From Candidatus Cloacimonadota bacterium (GTDB lineage Bacteria; Cloacimonadota; Cloacimonadia; Cloacimonadales; TCS61), in the NCBI GenBank assembly GCA_030596265.1, contig JAUVKM010000011.1, positions 1-17,428 on the forward strand: 17,428 nucleotides of DNA, in the 5' to 3' direction. Below, one piece after another: positions 1-7,636 of the stretch (its first letter is position 1; the number at the start of each line of letters is the position of its first letter). Below the pieces are notes generated by a model. That model worked only from the letters and a program-made list of their open reading frames with translations. It was not told where the DNA came from and made no database searches. A program made the position numbers and the translations under genes.

Positions 1-68
1 AATTGCGTCCACGGGGTCTCGCAAATAGACAACCCTTGACTTTATATTTGCTCGCCTTTTATCATCTC

Positions 69-141
69 GCTAATCGCATCAAGATTTGAAAATGCAAATC
101 CAATGCTCATGGCAAGATGACGTGGCACGCTCGGCGTTAGC
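69..141 (+). repeat. attC-like recombination site, right end well defined
   Basis: The right end reads acgtggcacgctcggcgttagc, with an R'-like GTTAGC core at 136-141. Its closest match in the window is the right end of the palindrome at 7637-7706, which begins acgtggc, continues gtgctc and ends ttaagc. The left boundary is tentative: gctaat at 69-74 would give 73 bp, close to the 70 bp of the downstream site, but it departs from the attC left consensus, which ends in AAC. The first 68 bases hold no gene I can support. The first gene of the operon starts about 40 bp after this site, as is usual behind an attC in a cassette array. Confidence 0.4.
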
Positions 142-183
142 AGAAATTAGTTTATACAAAGTATGTAAACAGGAATATAATAA

Positions 184-1731
184 ATGTATAATATCGTAAT
201 AGATTTTGGTACAACTAACACTTTAATCGGTGTTTATAATCTTGAAACAAAAGAAATCAAAATCGAAGATTTCAGTAAATTAACGGTAAAAATTGGTGAT
301 TATTCTGCAATCCCATCTAAGATCGGATATATAAACTCTGAGAAATTCTTTGTCGGTGTAAAAGCGGATAAACTCTCTGACAAACAAATATTCAATCGGA
401 TGAAATTATATTTTTCTAAGTATAAATCTATCAAAAGAAAATTCGGTAAATCCTATATTTCACATCAACAAGCAGCAAAAGATTTTCTTTCAATAATTAT
501 TGATTTTATTCTAATCAAGTACCCACTTAATCAAATAGAAAAATTTATTATGACAGCACCTGTGGATAGTTTTGATACTTATAGAACTTTTTTAACAGAG
601 CTGTGTGAACAGAAAAACATTTTTCAGTATCAAATTTTAGATGAACCAACTGCTGTAGCTCTTGGTTATAATGCTGTTGTATCACCTGATTATCCTTATT
701 TGATTGTAGATTTTGGAGGAGGAACACTCGATATAAATATTGTGAGATTGAATAATGCTAACAAAGTAAACAAGGTTGATATTATTGCAAAATCTGGAAT
801 TGATTTAGGTGGGATTGATATTGACAATTGGTTGCTTTATGATTTCCGAGATAAACAAAATCTACACTTCGAGGATATGAATTCTTACAAAAGAGAACTT
901 CTAACAAAAATAGAACAATTAAAAATTCAACTATCTTCCAATAATATTGCTGAATTCACAATTGAAGATAAACATAATGATTTTGAGATGCAATATAAAC
1001 TTACAAAAATTGAATTTAATGAAATTTTAAAAAGAAATAATTTTCTAGGCAAGATCCAAGACACAATTGATACTGCAATTGATAGAGCAGAAACTAAAGG
1101 AATTAAAAAGAAGCAGATAAAAAAAGTTTTTCTGGTTGGAGGCAGTTCTCAATTAGATGCATTTCAAGAAATGTTTAGCATAAATTTTAATAGCAAATTA
1201 GAAAATGATGAACCGTTTGCCGCAGTTATCAGAGGTGCTTGTAATTTCATTTCTGGAACAATTATCGAAGATTTCCTGCATCACAATTATAGTTTACAAC
1301 ATTATAATAAACGCAGAGGAATTTATGAATATGAAGTTATTGTTCCTGAAAAAACTAAATTCCCAATTAATAATGTGAAACAACTTATTATTGCCACTCC
1401 ATTCAGTGGTCAGAGTGAAATTGAACTAAAATTTTTTGAAATTCTTTCGAATGTTTTTTCAGAAGAAAGAATTGAAGATATTACTTTTGATGAAAACGGA
1501 AATCTAAAAGTAATTAAAAACTATGAGAATATCGAAAGTGAAAAGAAAATTATTCCACTCAATTCAGAGAAAGGCTGTTTTATTGAACTTAATCCACCTT
1601 CAATTGCTTCCAAAGACAGAATTAAATTGACATTTCATATTAATAAAAATCGAATCCTTACAGTTGATGCTGTTGATTTAATAACAGGAAAAGAATATTA
1701 TAATAAATTTGAGATTGCGAGGTTGAAATGA
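184..1731 (+). CDS. Hsp70/DnaK-like chaperone lacking the C-terminal lid
   Basis: A 515-residue Hsp70-family protein, expected to be a cytoplasmic ATP-driven chaperone. The actin-fold ATPase motifs are all visible: phosphate-1 DFGTTNT at residues 7-13, DEPTAVALGY from 153, phosphate-2 DFGGGTLD from 176, and the adenosine motif VGGSSQ around 318-323. Residues about 375-515 resemble a DnaK beta substrate-binding domain, including IKLTFHINKNRILTVDAVD and a closing TGKE, which aligns with the DnaK segment ending in NSGKE. The helical lid and linker tail of DnaK (about 600-640 residues) are absent. The start is supported by aggaa at 171-175. No DnaJ or GrpE is nearby, so partners probably come from the same operon. 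The stop overlaps the next start (ATGA). The family is clear; the clients are unknown. Confidence 0.9.
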   Translation: MYNIVIDFGTTNTLIGVYNLETKEIKIEDFSKLTVKIGDYSAIPSKIGYINSEKFFVGVKADKLSDKQIFNRMKLYFSKYKSIKRKFGKSYISHQQAAKDFLSIIIDFILIKYPLNQIEKFIMTAPVDSFDTYRTFLTELCEQKNIFQYQILDEPTAVALGYNAVVSPDYPYLIVDFGGGTLDINIVRLNNANKVNKVDIIAKSGIDLGGIDIDNWLLYDFRDKQNLHFEDMNSYKRELLTKIEQLKIQLSSNNIAEFTIEDKHNDFEMQYKLTKIEFNEILKRNNFLGKIQDTIDTAIDRAETKGIKKKQIKKVFLVGGSSQLDAFQEMFSINFNSKLENDEPFAAVIRGACNFISGTIIEDFLHHNYSLQHYNKRRGIYEYEVIVPEKTKFPINNVKQLIIATPFSGQSEIELKFFEILSNVFSEERIEDITFDENGNLKVIKNYENIESEKKIIPLNSEKGCFIELNPPSIASKDRIKLTFHINKNRILTVDAVDLITGKEYYNKFEIARLK

Positions 1732-2480
1732 TGGTTTTAGTGGAGATAAATAAAATGATTTTCAATGAGTCATTAATTTCACAATTAGTAAGTGCATTCT
1801 TTGGTGCTTTTTTTGCATTTATGTTTATGATTATATTAAGTAAAATAAAAGATGGCAAAGATAAAAAAGAAAAAAGAATCAATACTTTATTTAGATTACA
1901 AATAATTTTAAATGAACATTTAGATATTAATTACCGAAATTTATCAGCTATTAATGGTTTAATAAAAATCTACGAAAATGCTATGAATAAAAATAAGATT
2001 AGAATTACAAATGATTCCTTAGAAAATCTTAATATTTATCCAGACATTTTATATAGTTTAAATTATCAAATATTGGTTAATAGTATTTTCTCATATAAAA
2101 TGGATATTGATAGATTGAATACGGATATTAATAAATGCTATAATCTTTATGTATTATTTCGAGATTCTTATATAAACCACAAAATAAAGCTTTCAGATTA
2201 TAGTATAAATTTTGGTGATTATATTGAGCAACTTAACATAATAAAACCTTTTTGCATAGAAATTGAATATAAACTTGATATTATTTTAGCAAGAGTAAGG
2301 ATTTATAAAAAGCTCGAAGACAAAAGAAGATTCTCAAATAAGAAAATAAAAGAAAACAAAGTCTTAGAAGAGACAATTAAACAAGAAATTAAATTAATAA
2401 ATGAACAAAAAAATCAAGTTAAAAACGAATCATCACCGCTATCAGATACATCAGATGAAGAACAAGTAAATAAAAATTAG
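1728..2480 (+). CDS. Single-pass membrane protein with cytoplasmic coiled-coil tail
   Basis: I do not recognise a family for this 250-residue protein. One hydrophobic segment lies near the N terminus (about residues 17-38, rich in Phe, Ala, Met and Ile). A Lys-rich stretch (KDGKDKKEKR) follows at once, which predicts that the remainder is cytoplasmic. The body is helical. The C-terminal 50-60 residues are highly charged with heptad-like spacing, probably a coiled coil, ending in an acidic Ser/Asp tail. The ATG overlaps the Hsp70 stop (ATGA), so the two are translationally coupled; in-frame ATGs at 1731 and 1755 are alternative starts. By position it is the natural membrane anchor for the Hsp70 and AAA+ proteins. 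That role is inference. Confidence 0.75.
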   Translation: MMVLVEINKMIFNESLISQLVSAFFGAFFAFMFMIILSKIKDGKDKKEKRINTLFRLQIILNEHLDINYRNLSAINGLIKIYENAMNKNKIRITNDSLENLNIYPDILYSLNYQILVNSIFSYKMDIDRLNTDINKCYNLYVLFRDSYINHKIKLSDYSINFGDYIEQLNIIKPFCIEIEYKLDIILARVRIYKKLEDKRRFSNKKIKENKVLEETIKQEIKLINEQKNQVKNESSPLSDTSDEEQVNKN

Positions 2481-2484
2481 AGGT
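2479..2484 (+). promoter_or_regulatory. Ribosome binding site supporting a TTG start
   Basis: AGAGGT lies five bases before TTG at 2490 and overlaps the stop of the upstream gene. No ATG or GTG in this frame is as well placed, so TTG is the likely start of the solenoid gene. Confidence 0.6.
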
Positions 2485-2489
2485 AAATA

Positions 2490-3884
2490 TTGCTTTATTT
2501 TATAAAAAACAATCCTGAAAAATTATATGATAAATATAAATCTATTAAAGATAATTATAACGAAGACAAAAATATGGAAGCAGCGATTATTGTCAGACTA
2601 ATAGAGTTAAAAGCTGATGAAGTATTACTGAAAATTTTTTCAACTGATGAGAAGAATCAAATTATTCCAAATTATCTATTTGAGAAATATAAAGAAAATC
2701 CTGAAAAATTATTTTGGTTATACAAATACTACAATATGAAACAAGAAATTGTTGATAGGTTAATTGAGTTGGATGCAGAGACGCATATCTTAGAAATTTT
2801 TAAAGATATTAAAGATGAATCTATCCAAAATTATCTATTCAAGAAATACAAAAATAAACCAGAAAGGCTATTTTGGTTATATCCAAACTTCAAAAAAAAA
2901 CAGGTCATAGTTAAAAGGTTAATAAGTATTGATTCTGAAGATGAATTGTTAAAACTTTTTGAAATAGAAAAAAACAACATTCAAATCCAAAATTATCTGT
3001 TAAAGAAATATAATAATAAACCTGAAGAACTATTTTGGTTATATAAATACTACAATGTAAAACAAGAAATTATAATGATATTAATTGAACTGAATGCAGA
3101 TGATAAGTTATTAAGTTTATTGGGTATAACAGAAAATAATGAAGAAAAAATATTAATATCAAATTATTTTATTGATAAAAGTGATGATTTTATTCTACTT
3201 AATAATGTCTTTGAAATAAATACAAATACAATAAGAAAAAAAATTATCTCTAAACTTATAAATTTAGATGCTATAAATGAATTAGAAAAGAAATATCTAA
3301 ATAAGGGATTTAATGAATGTTTTTTGGAACAGTTATTAAAAAGTAAAAATAGAAAGATAAAAGATATATTATCATTATATAATAAAATTCATAGTTTTAA
3401 AGACAAATTATTAGTTGTAGGTAGATTAGCAGAATTAAAAGCTGAAAATGAATTAGAAATTATTATGAATAAAAATGATTGTAGCGAAGGATTGATCCTA
3501 TATACTGTTGCGTGTTTAATAAGCATATCTTCAAATTCTAGAATATTACGGAATATTTATATAAAAGCAGATATGGAACAAAAACAAAAGATTTTAAACA
3601 AATTAATAATTCTTAAAGCTCATAATGAATTAATAGATATTTTTAAGAATGCAAAAAATAATAAAAGCTTATTCTCAAAATTATTGTCTTTAAACATAAT
3701 TAGTGATAATGAAATAATTGATTATCTTGAGAATAATTTCATAAATGAAATCAAAGAAACTGATGAACTCAGAATTATTCTTTCATACATTGATTTATTA
3801 AGTAATGTTGATAATCCCGTATCAATAAATACTGCCATAAAAAATAATTATTCATATTTTTTTTTCAAAAGGGATTTCCAATGA
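2490..3884 (+). CDS. Helical-repeat (alpha-solenoid) protein, N-terminal part
   Basis: The 464-residue frame starts at TTG behind a good ribosome binding site. Family not recognised. Residues 9-200 carry tandem units of about 53-62 residues, each opening with (N/K)PE.L..LY, at residues 8/9, 70/71, 123/124 and 177/178. Three contain the string LFWLY (74-78, 127-131, 181-185), followed by an R/ILIEL-type helix and a NYL(F/L)KKY helix. The rest continues as less regular amphipathic helices (RLAELKAENEL, KLIILKAHNEL) that echo the same unit. This suggests a HEAT-like scaffold for protein contacts. The frame ends at TGA just after a T9 run, and the following frame reads on as a plausible continuation, so this is probably the first half of one protein. 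Codon content is extremely AT-rich. Confidence 0.75.
   Translation: MLYFIKNNPEKLYDKYKSIKDNYNEDKNMEAAIIVRLIELKADEVLLKIFSTDEKNQIIPNYLFEKYKENPEKLFWLYKYYNMKQEIVDRLIELDAETHILEIFKDIKDESIQNYLFKKYKNKPERLFWLYPNFKKKQVIVKRLISIDSEDELLKLFEIEKNNIQIQNYLLKKYNNKPEELFWLYKYYNVKQEIIMILIELNADDKLLSLLGITENNEEKILISNYFIDKSDDFILLNNVFEINTNTIRKKIISKLINLDAINELEKKYLNKGFNECFLEQLLKSKNRKIKDILSLYNKIHSFKDKLLVVGRLAELKAENELEIIMNKNDCSEGLILYTVACLISISSNSRILRNIYIKADMEQKQKILNKLIILKAHNELIDIFKNAKNNKSLFSKLLSLNIISDNEIIDYLENNFINEIKETDELRIILSYIDLLSNVDNPVSINTAIKNNYSYFFFKRDFQ
2711..2750 (+). repeat. Internal DNA repeat in solenoid gene, copy 1
   Basis: The stretch starting attttggttata recurs at 3032-3071, exactly 321 bases (107 codons) downstream, with only a few substitutions. 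It encodes the LFWLYKYYN.KQEI part of the protein repeat. The near-identity at DNA level points to a recent or conversion-maintained duplication, since the intervening unit is more diverged. Confidence 0.75.
3032..3071 (+). repeat. Internal DNA repeat in solenoid gene, copy 2
   Basis: Partner of 2711-2750, in the same frame and at the same place within the protein repeat. Confidence 0.75.
3857..3865 (+). other. T9 homopolymer at probable frameshift joining two solenoid frames
   Basis: Nine T residues lie where the reading frame appears to change. In the upstream frame translation stops at 3882-3884. In the frame of the next coding region the sequence is open from 3841 and reads FFSKGISNESITYLVLCSF and then IDNN into the next gene's first Met. 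Removing one T would fuse both into a single protein of about 810 residues. The cause may be an assembly or sequencing error, a true frameshift mutation, or slippage on the T run; the sequence alone cannot separate these. Confidence 0.6.
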
Positions 3885-3927
3885 AAGTATTACTTATCTA
3901 GTTCTTTGTAGTTTTATAGATAATAAT

Positions 3928-4923
3928 ATGTATAACAAATCCATACAAGAGATAACGGATAATTTTAATATTTGTAATGACATCAATGCAGAAAAAGCTG
4001 AAATAAAAACAAGATATGCTGAGTTAATAAGTAATGCAGCTTCAAAAAAAGATGTTACAGATTTATTGATCAGAAAAAATGAAGAAATTAGTAAATTATT
4101 TGAACAAGATAAATTGGATAACATTCAAGAAATTTACGATTTATTCAATAATAATAAGAAATTAGTAGAACAAGAAACATTTTATGGCAGCTTGATACAT
4201 ACGGAAAAATTATTTACTAATATTAATATCGTATCCGATTTATATGATGAAGAAAACCAAATTAAAACTGATTTAATAAACAAACTTCAAAACATTGAAG
4301 ATCCAGACTTTATTATGAAGTTAAAAAATAAAGCTGATAAACAAATCAATTCACTTGTTTCAATAAAAAACTTCTGCTATACTATTCAAGAAATTGAACC
4401 CAGCTTGGCAGATAATGAAAAGTATATTCACAAATTAGGAAAGATTTTAATTAAAAGCCAAAACAGAGATATTAGTAGAGTAATATTATATTTTTCTGCT
4501 AATAGTAAAAATTCCTTATGGATAGATTATATAGTCAATATTTCCAACAATTATGATTTAGCTGAAGAAGTTTTTTTAAATTACAAAAATAATTTTTCTA
4601 TCTCAAATTTCAAATTTTTTATAAACATATTAAATACAAATATAGAATTAATTTCTGGTAATTCATATGAACAATTTATTAAGCATATTAAGATTTCTTT
4701 AATTGAACATCTTTTTCATTTTACATTTAATGCAACTGCTAATGACTTGCAAGAATTAGCAAAAATAGTAAATTCAAAATCATTAGGTTCTTTAGGAAAA
4801 ATGAAAAAGGTCATTAAGCAAATCATAACTAATATTTTGAATAATGTAGGAAAAGAAAGTAAGGTAATTGAGGTTACTGTTGGCAATAAACCAGAAAGCA
4901 AAGATATTGAAATAAACAACTAA
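3928..4923 (+). CDS. Helical protein, probable C-terminal part of the solenoid protein
   Basis: 331 residues are counted from ATG at 3928, but this is probably not a true start. No Shine-Dalgarno-like sequence precedes it, unlike most operon neighbours, and the same frame is open upstream to 3841 with helical-repeat-like sequence. The protein looks all-helical and Lys/Asn/Ile-rich: a charged, coiled-coil-like first third (AEIKTRYAELISNAASKKDV), then helix pairs, and a short polar tail ending in EINN. No catalytic motif or membrane segment is visible, and no family is recognised. It ends 11 bp before the AAA+ ATPase, whose ribosome binding site directly follows its stop. Most likely it is the C-terminal half of a scaffold or adaptor for the ATPase; that role is inference. 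Confidence 0.65.
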   Translation: MYNKSIQEITDNFNICNDINAEKAEIKTRYAELISNAASKKDVTDLLIRKNEEISKLFEQDKLDNIQEIYDLFNNNKKLVEQETFYGSLIHTEKLFTNINIVSDLYDEENQIKTDLINKLQNIEDPDFIMKLKNKADKQINSLVSIKNFCYTIQEIEPSLADNEKYIHKLGKILIKSQNRDISRVILYFSANSKNSLWIDYIVNISNNYDLAEEVFLNYKNNFSISNFKFFINILNTNIELISGNSYEQFIKHIKISLIEHLFHFTFNATANDLQELAKIVNSKSLGSLGKMKKVIKQIITNILNNVGKESKVIEVTVGNKPESKDIEINN

Positions 4924-4934
4924 GAGAGGATAAT

Positions 4935-6434
4935 ATGTTTAAAGAAAAATTAATTACTGCTATCAAGGTTCGTCATTCATTAATATATATTCAAACATTT
5001 GAAGAAGAAAGATTAATTACAAAGATAAAAAGTATTGGCAATGAAACCAATCATAATGTTTCTATCTGGGATTTTGCAAAAGAAGGTAATCCTTTTAAAT
5101 TCTTAAATAAAATATCCTCTTCTGAAAATTCTCAAATTTATATAATGAAAGATTTGTATAAGTTTTTTAAAGATGATGGTGTTGGGATTAAACTTATGAG
5201 GACATTGAGAAATTTGCGTGAAGAACTAAAAAATCAACAAAAAATTCTAATTGCAATTGCTACAGTAATAAAAATTCCTGAAGATATTATAAGAGATTTT
5301 TTGATTTTGGAAGATCCTTTGCCATCCTATGAAGAAATTCAAAAAGAGATACAATCATTCCTATCAAGAAATAAAATAGGTGAAAATATAAGTGAGTTAC
5401 TAAAAGACAGAATCATTTTATCTTGTTTAGGTTTAACAATTGATCAAGTAAATAAGATATTAGCAACAACCTTGTTGAAGAACAAAAAACTTGATGAAAG
5501 ATGTTTATCAGATATTATCCAAGAGAAAAAAAATGTAATCGGTCAGAATCAGGTTTTGGAATTTTACGACACAACTGAAACAATATCCAATATCGGAGGT
5601 TTAGACAATCTGAAAAATTGGTTAAAAATTCGTTCCAAAGCTTTTTCCAATGAAGCAAAAGAATATGGGTTGCCTCACCCGAAGGGACTTCTAATGCTTG
5701 GTGTGCAAGGAACTGGGAAAAGTTTAACGGCTAAAGCAGTTGCTTCATATTGGAGACTACCTCTTCTAAAATTTGATATTGGCAGAGTTTTCGGCTCTCT
5801 TGTTGGTGAGTCAGAAAACAGGATTCGCGAAGCTTTAAAAGTTGCGGAGACCATTTCACCTTGTATTTTGTGGGTAGATGAAATAGATAAAGCTTTTGCT
5901 GGGTTACAAGGTTCTCAGGGAGATTCAGGTACTTCTGCTCGTGTTTTCGGAACATTGATTACTTGGATGCAAGATAAAGAAAAGCCTGTGTTTATTGTCG
6001 CAACAGCAAATGATATTTCAAAACTCCCACCAGAACTATTAAGAAAAGGAAGATTTGATGAAATATTCTTTGTTGATATTCCAAACAGAAGAGAGCGTGA
6101 AGAAATTTTCAAGATTCACATAAAGAAAACAAAACGGGATATTAAGCAGTATGATCTTGCATTATTAGTTGAAAGCTCAAATAAATTTACGGGAGCCGAG
6201 ATAGAGCAAGCGGTAAAAGATGCGATGTATATCGCATTTGCTGATGATGAACGTGATTATTTAACTGACGACATCTTAACTGCATTAAAAGAAACTGTTC
6301 CAATTTCTCAAATGATGAAAGAGCATATTGATCGTTTAAGAGAGTGGGCAAATACAAGTGCCAGATTTGCTAGTATAACTGATAAAGAAAAAATTAATAG
6401 TATTAATAATGATAAAGTAGATTTTGTTTATTAA
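4935..6434 (+). CDS. Ycf46-type AAA+ ATPase
   Basis: A 499-residue AAA+ protein of the Ycf46 type, a lineage best known from cyanobacteria and plastids and widespread in bacteria with unsettled function. An N-terminal domain (about residues 1-190, with YIQTFEEERLI and a following WDF) matches the Ycf46 layout. The ATPase core has Walker A GVQGTGKS at 256-263; the GVQG opening is typical of this group. Walker B ILWVDEID has D315/E316, sensor 1 is in VATAND, the arginine-finger region is LLRKGRFDE with R373, and the lid/sensor-2 region contains GAEIEQAV. All catalytic residues are present, so it should be an active hexameric remodeller. No protease or membrane domain is attached, unlike FtsH. 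The start follows gagagga at 4924-4930. It is followed by DUF1257 after 11 bp. Confidence 0.88.
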   Translation: MFKEKLITAIKVRHSLIYIQTFEEERLITKIKSIGNETNHNVSIWDFAKEGNPFKFLNKISSSENSQIYIMKDLYKFFKDDGVGIKLMRTLRNLREELKNQQKILIAIATVIKIPEDIIRDFLILEDPLPSYEEIQKEIQSFLSRNKIGENISELLKDRIILSCLGLTIDQVNKILATTLLKNKKLDERCLSDIIQEKKNVIGQNQVLEFYDTTETISNIGGLDNLKNWLKIRSKAFSNEAKEYGLPHPKGLLMLGVQGTGKSLTAKAVASYWRLPLLKFDIGRVFGSLVGESENRIREALKVAETISPCILWVDEIDKAFAGLQGSQGDSGTSARVFGTLITWMQDKEKPVFIVATANDISKLPPELLRKGRFDEIFFVDIPNRREREEIFKIHIKKTKRDIKQYDLALLVESSNKFTGAEIEQAVKDAMYIAFADDERDYLTDDILTALKETVPISQMMKEHIDRLREWANTSARFASITDKEKINSINNDKVDFVY

Positions 6435-6445
6435 GGAGTGAATAA

Positions 6446-6859
6446 ATGTCTCATTTTAGCACTATCAAAACAACAATTAAAAATAGAGAACATTTAATTG
6501 CAGCATTGAAAAAAGCAAATTATCAATTCAAAGTCGGAAGTTTTCAATGTAATGGATATAATAATCAAAAAACAGATGTTGAAATCCTGATTACATTACA
6601 AAACACAAACTATAATCTTGGTTTTAGAAAAAATAATGGATATTTTGAATTGGTTGCTGATTGGTATGGAATAAAGAATATTAACAGTAATCATTTACTC
6701 GTAGAATTGGTAGATGAAATTAAAATAATTGAAAACAAGATCAAGCAAGAATATGCTTACAATACAACTATCAAGCAGCTTGAAGAACAAGGTTTTGATA
6801 TTGATGAAGAATTAAGAGATAATGGAGAAATCCATATCAAGCTCAGCAGGTTGGTTTAA
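6446..6859 (+). CDS. DUF1257 (Ycf35-like) protein
   Basis: 137 residues with the hallmarks of the DUF1257/Ycf35 family: an opening MSHFSTIKT, REHLIAAL, a central GFRKNNGYFELVADWYGIK, a YAYNTTIKQLEEQGF segment, and a C-terminal hydrophobic/basic strand. Length is normal for the family. No enzymatic residues are known, so it is probably a small binding or adaptor protein. Ycf35 and Ycf46 are both conserved in cyanobacteria and plastids, and their adjacency here supports a functional link between DUF1257 and the AAA+ ATPase. The ribosome binding site aaggag (6433-6438) overlaps the upstream stop. The next gene begins immediately after this stop codon, with no gap. Confidence 0.88.
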   Translation: MSHFSTIKTTIKNREHLIAALKKANYQFKVGSFQCNGYNNQKTDVEILITLQNTNYNLGFRKNNGYFELVADWYGIKNINSNHLLVELVDEIKIIENKIKQEYAYNTTIKQLEEQGFDIDEELRDNGEIHIKLSRLV

Positions 6860-7060
6860 ATGGAACATCAAAATGTAATCATTAAGATTGATGAAAAAGG
6901 AAAAGTCTATATAGAAGTAGATGGTGTTAAAGGCAAAAAATGCCTTCAGATCACAAAAGATATTGAAGAAATTTTAGGCACTGTTGAAAAAAGAGTTCTG
7001 AAACCTGAATTTAATGATGAAGATGATGATGGGAATAATCATCTAACAGAAAATATATGA
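6860..7060 (+). CDS. DUF2997 small protein
   Basis: A 66-residue protein fitting DUF2997, a small family often found next to DUF1257. The layout is a beta strand (VIIKIDEKGKVYIEVDG), a G.KGKKC motif ending at C29, a helix (LQITKDIEEIL), a G-turn and another strand. Its unusual C-terminal tail is acidic (EDDDG). The fold is probably compact alpha/beta. The single Cys lies at the family's Gly-rich turn, so metal, redox or modification roles are possible but unproven. The ATG directly abuts the DUF1257 stop, and its stop overlaps the radical-SAM start (ATGA). With one gene either side so tightly joined, it is probably made in fixed ratio with both. Confidence 0.8.
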   Translation: MEHQNVIIKIDEKGKVYIEVDGVKGKKCLQITKDIEEILGTVEKRVLKPEFNDEDDDGNNHLTENI

Positions 7061-7617
7061 AATTAAGAATACATAATTTTATAGAAACAACATCTGTAAA
7101 TGGACTAGGTAATCGGTTTGGTTTATGGGTTCAAGGTTGTAATCTACAATGTCCAAATTGTTTTAATCCAAAAACACATTCTTTTAATTCAGGTTCACTT
7201 TATCTAATTGAAGATATATTTCAATTGATCATTTCAGTTAAAGGAATTGAGGGTGTATCAATTTCAGGTGGTGAGCCTTTTTTACAATCAAAAGCTCTTT
7301 TAGAGTTAGTAACAATGATTAAGAAAAAAACCAATTTATCTATTCTAATTTTTTCTGGTTTCAATCTTAAAGAATTGAACTACGATAAAATTTCAAATAA
7401 AATTCTTAAATTAACTGATATTTTAATTGCTGGTAGATATGATGATAATCTCAAAATAAACAATCCGTTACTTTCATCATCAAATCAGAAAATTCATTTT
7501 TTTAGTAATCGTTATTCTATAAATGATATTCATTCATCAGATACGGAAGTAATAATAGATAAACAAGGAAATTTAATTTTGTCAGGTGTCGGTGTTAAAT
7601 TTGAGTACGTTTCATAA
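7057..7617 (+). CDS. Compact radical-SAM 4Fe-4S protein, NrdG/PflA activase-like
   Basis: A 186-residue radical-SAM protein. The cluster motif C28-NLQ-C32-PN-C35 is the classic CxxxCxxC, and SISGGEPFLQ (GGEP at 71-74) is the SAM amine-binding motif. The opening VNGLGNRFGLWVQGCNLQC resembles the start of anaerobic NTP-reductase activases, and the length is near that class (about 150-250 residues). There is no SPASM or second Cys-rich domain. Such activases abstract hydrogen from a protein glycine or carry out related chemistry with SAM. No glycyl-radical enzyme is encoded in this operon, so the partner is unknown; DUF2997, translationally coupled upstream, is one candidate. The start relies on the ATGA overlap rather than a strong ribosome binding site. 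The attC-like palindrome begins 20 bp after the stop. Confidence 0.88.
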   Translation: MKLRIHNFIETTSVNGLGNRFGLWVQGCNLQCPNCFNPKTHSFNSGSLYLIEDIFQLIISVKGIEGVSISGGEPFLQSKALLELVTMIKKKTNLSILIFSGFNLKELNYDKISNKILKLTDILIAGRYDDNLKINNPLLSSSNQKIHFFSNRYSINDIHSSDTEVIIDKQGNLILSGVGVKFEYVS

Positions 7618-7636
7618 GTATGATTCAGAAAATTCT

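Noticed and set aside
36..64. TTGACT at 36-41 with ttatca 17 bases later as a sigma-70 promoter for the operon
   Set aside because: The -10 match is poor, and the proposed recombination site at 69-141 would separate it from the gene. In an AT-rich sequence such matches are common.
184..1731. Actin-like plasmid-segregation or MreB-like filament protein
   Set aside because: The C-terminal DnaK-like beta substrate domain and the EPTA and DFGGGTLD motifs place it in Hsp70.
6446..7060. DUF1257 and DUF2997 as a toxin-antitoxin pair because they are small, adjacent and tightly spaced
   Set aside because: Both match known families tied to the Ycf46-type ATPase, and they are embedded in a larger co-transcribed set. 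Nothing resembles a toxin active site or a DNA-binding antitoxin.
7057..7617. Radical-SAM protein as a viperin-type antiviral enzyme
   Set aside because: It is much shorter than viperins and lacks their extended core. The sequence around the CxxxCxxC motif fits NrdG/PflA-type activases better.
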